The notes under the pieces: generated by a model
What the model saw: the letters and a program-made list of their open reading frames with translations, nothing else
Databases searched by the model: none
Told to the model about the DNA's origin: nothing
Part shown: piece after piece, positions 63,779 through 64,000 of the stretch
Numbering within the stretch: the first letter of the stretch is position 1
Layout of the letters: every line of letters begins with the position of its first letter
From: a virus
DNA: 64,000 bases
Virus record (IMG/VR): IMGVR_UViG_3300028393_000001
Location: 1-64,000 of that record
Direction: 5' to 3' (one strand)
Position numbers and translations under genes: made by a program

Positions 63779-64000
63779 ATGAAATTAAAATCTACTCCAG
63801 GTGCAATGGCAAATGCCAAGATACCTACATCCGTAAGCTACGGAGCAGATGCCCCCTCCTTAGATGCTGATATGGGTGTAGAGGATATTAGTCCTACAGG
63901 TACTGATATGGATGATATTCCACCAGGCAGTTTTGAGTTATTGACTCCAACAGTTAATAATATTAAAATTACACACGAAGGTGATATGGGACGACTAAGT
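63779..64000 (+). CDS. Hypothetical protein, cut by window end
   Basis: ATG 63779 after GAAAGGAAAATT. Starts MKLKSTPGAMANAKIPTSVS, acidic after residue 25 (DAPSLDADMGVEDISPTGTD). 74 residues visible and still open. No family recognised. Confidence 0.65.
   Translation, partial: MKLKSTPGAMANAKIPTSVSYGADAPSLDADMGVEDISPTGTDMDDIPPGSFELLTPTVNNIKITHEGDMGRLS

Overview
The window is one contiguous piece of a tailed double-stranded DNA phage genome, cut at both ends. The structural genes point to a siphovirus: an HK97-type head (terminase, portal, fused protease-capsid), a major tail protein, a G/GT-type tail chaperone pair with a slippery site, and a 2359-residue tape measure protein. At about 0.15 nm per residue that predicts a tail of roughly 350 nm; no sheath or contractile genes are seen. 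Nearly every transcription unit starts with a consensus host sigma70-type promoter (TTGACW or TTGAAY, 17-18 bp, TATAAT), so host RNA polymerase probably transcribes everything. The host is most likely a Gram-negative bacterium, because the phage carries an LpxH-like phosphoesterase, glycosyltransferases and a small outer-membrane barrel. The FdhD type, the tmRNA tag and the two-piece tmRNA fit a betaproteobacterium; this is inference.

Layout. 1-30,207 (minus strand) holds tail fibres, the tail hub, tape measure, chaperones, tail tube, neck, capsid, portal, terminase, a small surface-modification set (GT2 glycosyltransferase, LpxH-like phosphoesterase) and two HNH genes. 30,551-37,693 (plus strand) is an accessory region of short independent units: two SprT-like metallopeptidases, a HAD phosphatase, a DEDD exonuclease, a dioxygenase-like protein, HTH paralogues and many tiny ORFs. 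The units are separated by a repeated palindrome and by at least six antisense promoters. 37,725-38,506 is a large non-coding RNA gene. 38,863-54,389 (minus) is a long array of small overlapping genes that includes thyX, fdhD, iscU, an A-type Fe-S carrier, a glycosyltransferase, a metallophosphoesterase and a lysis cassette with a SleB-like hydrolase. 54,508-64,000 (plus) holds a fifth HTH paralogue, a small structured RNA, a ~1.2-kb structured RNA with a tRNA-Glu inside it, uvdE, a Dps-like ferritin, ten more tRNAs, a small outer-membrane protein and a tmRNA.

The most striking content is RNA. Two giant structured RNAs (~0.75 and ~1.2 kb) each have their own promoter and terminator and many long perfect helices. 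They resemble the GOLLD/ROOL class of phage RNAs in size, setting and, for the second, the embedded tRNA. Paralogues of one small HTH protein family lie next to both loci. The tmRNA is circularly permuted (two-piece): the T-arm, acceptor 3' strand and CCA lie upstream of the acceptor 5' strand and the tag reading frame (ANDSQFALAA). The two acceptor strands pair perfectly and are continued by a 13-bp precursor helix. The phage also carries an iron/sulfur set (IscU, A-type carrier, FdhD, Dps-like ferritin) that is unusual in a virus.
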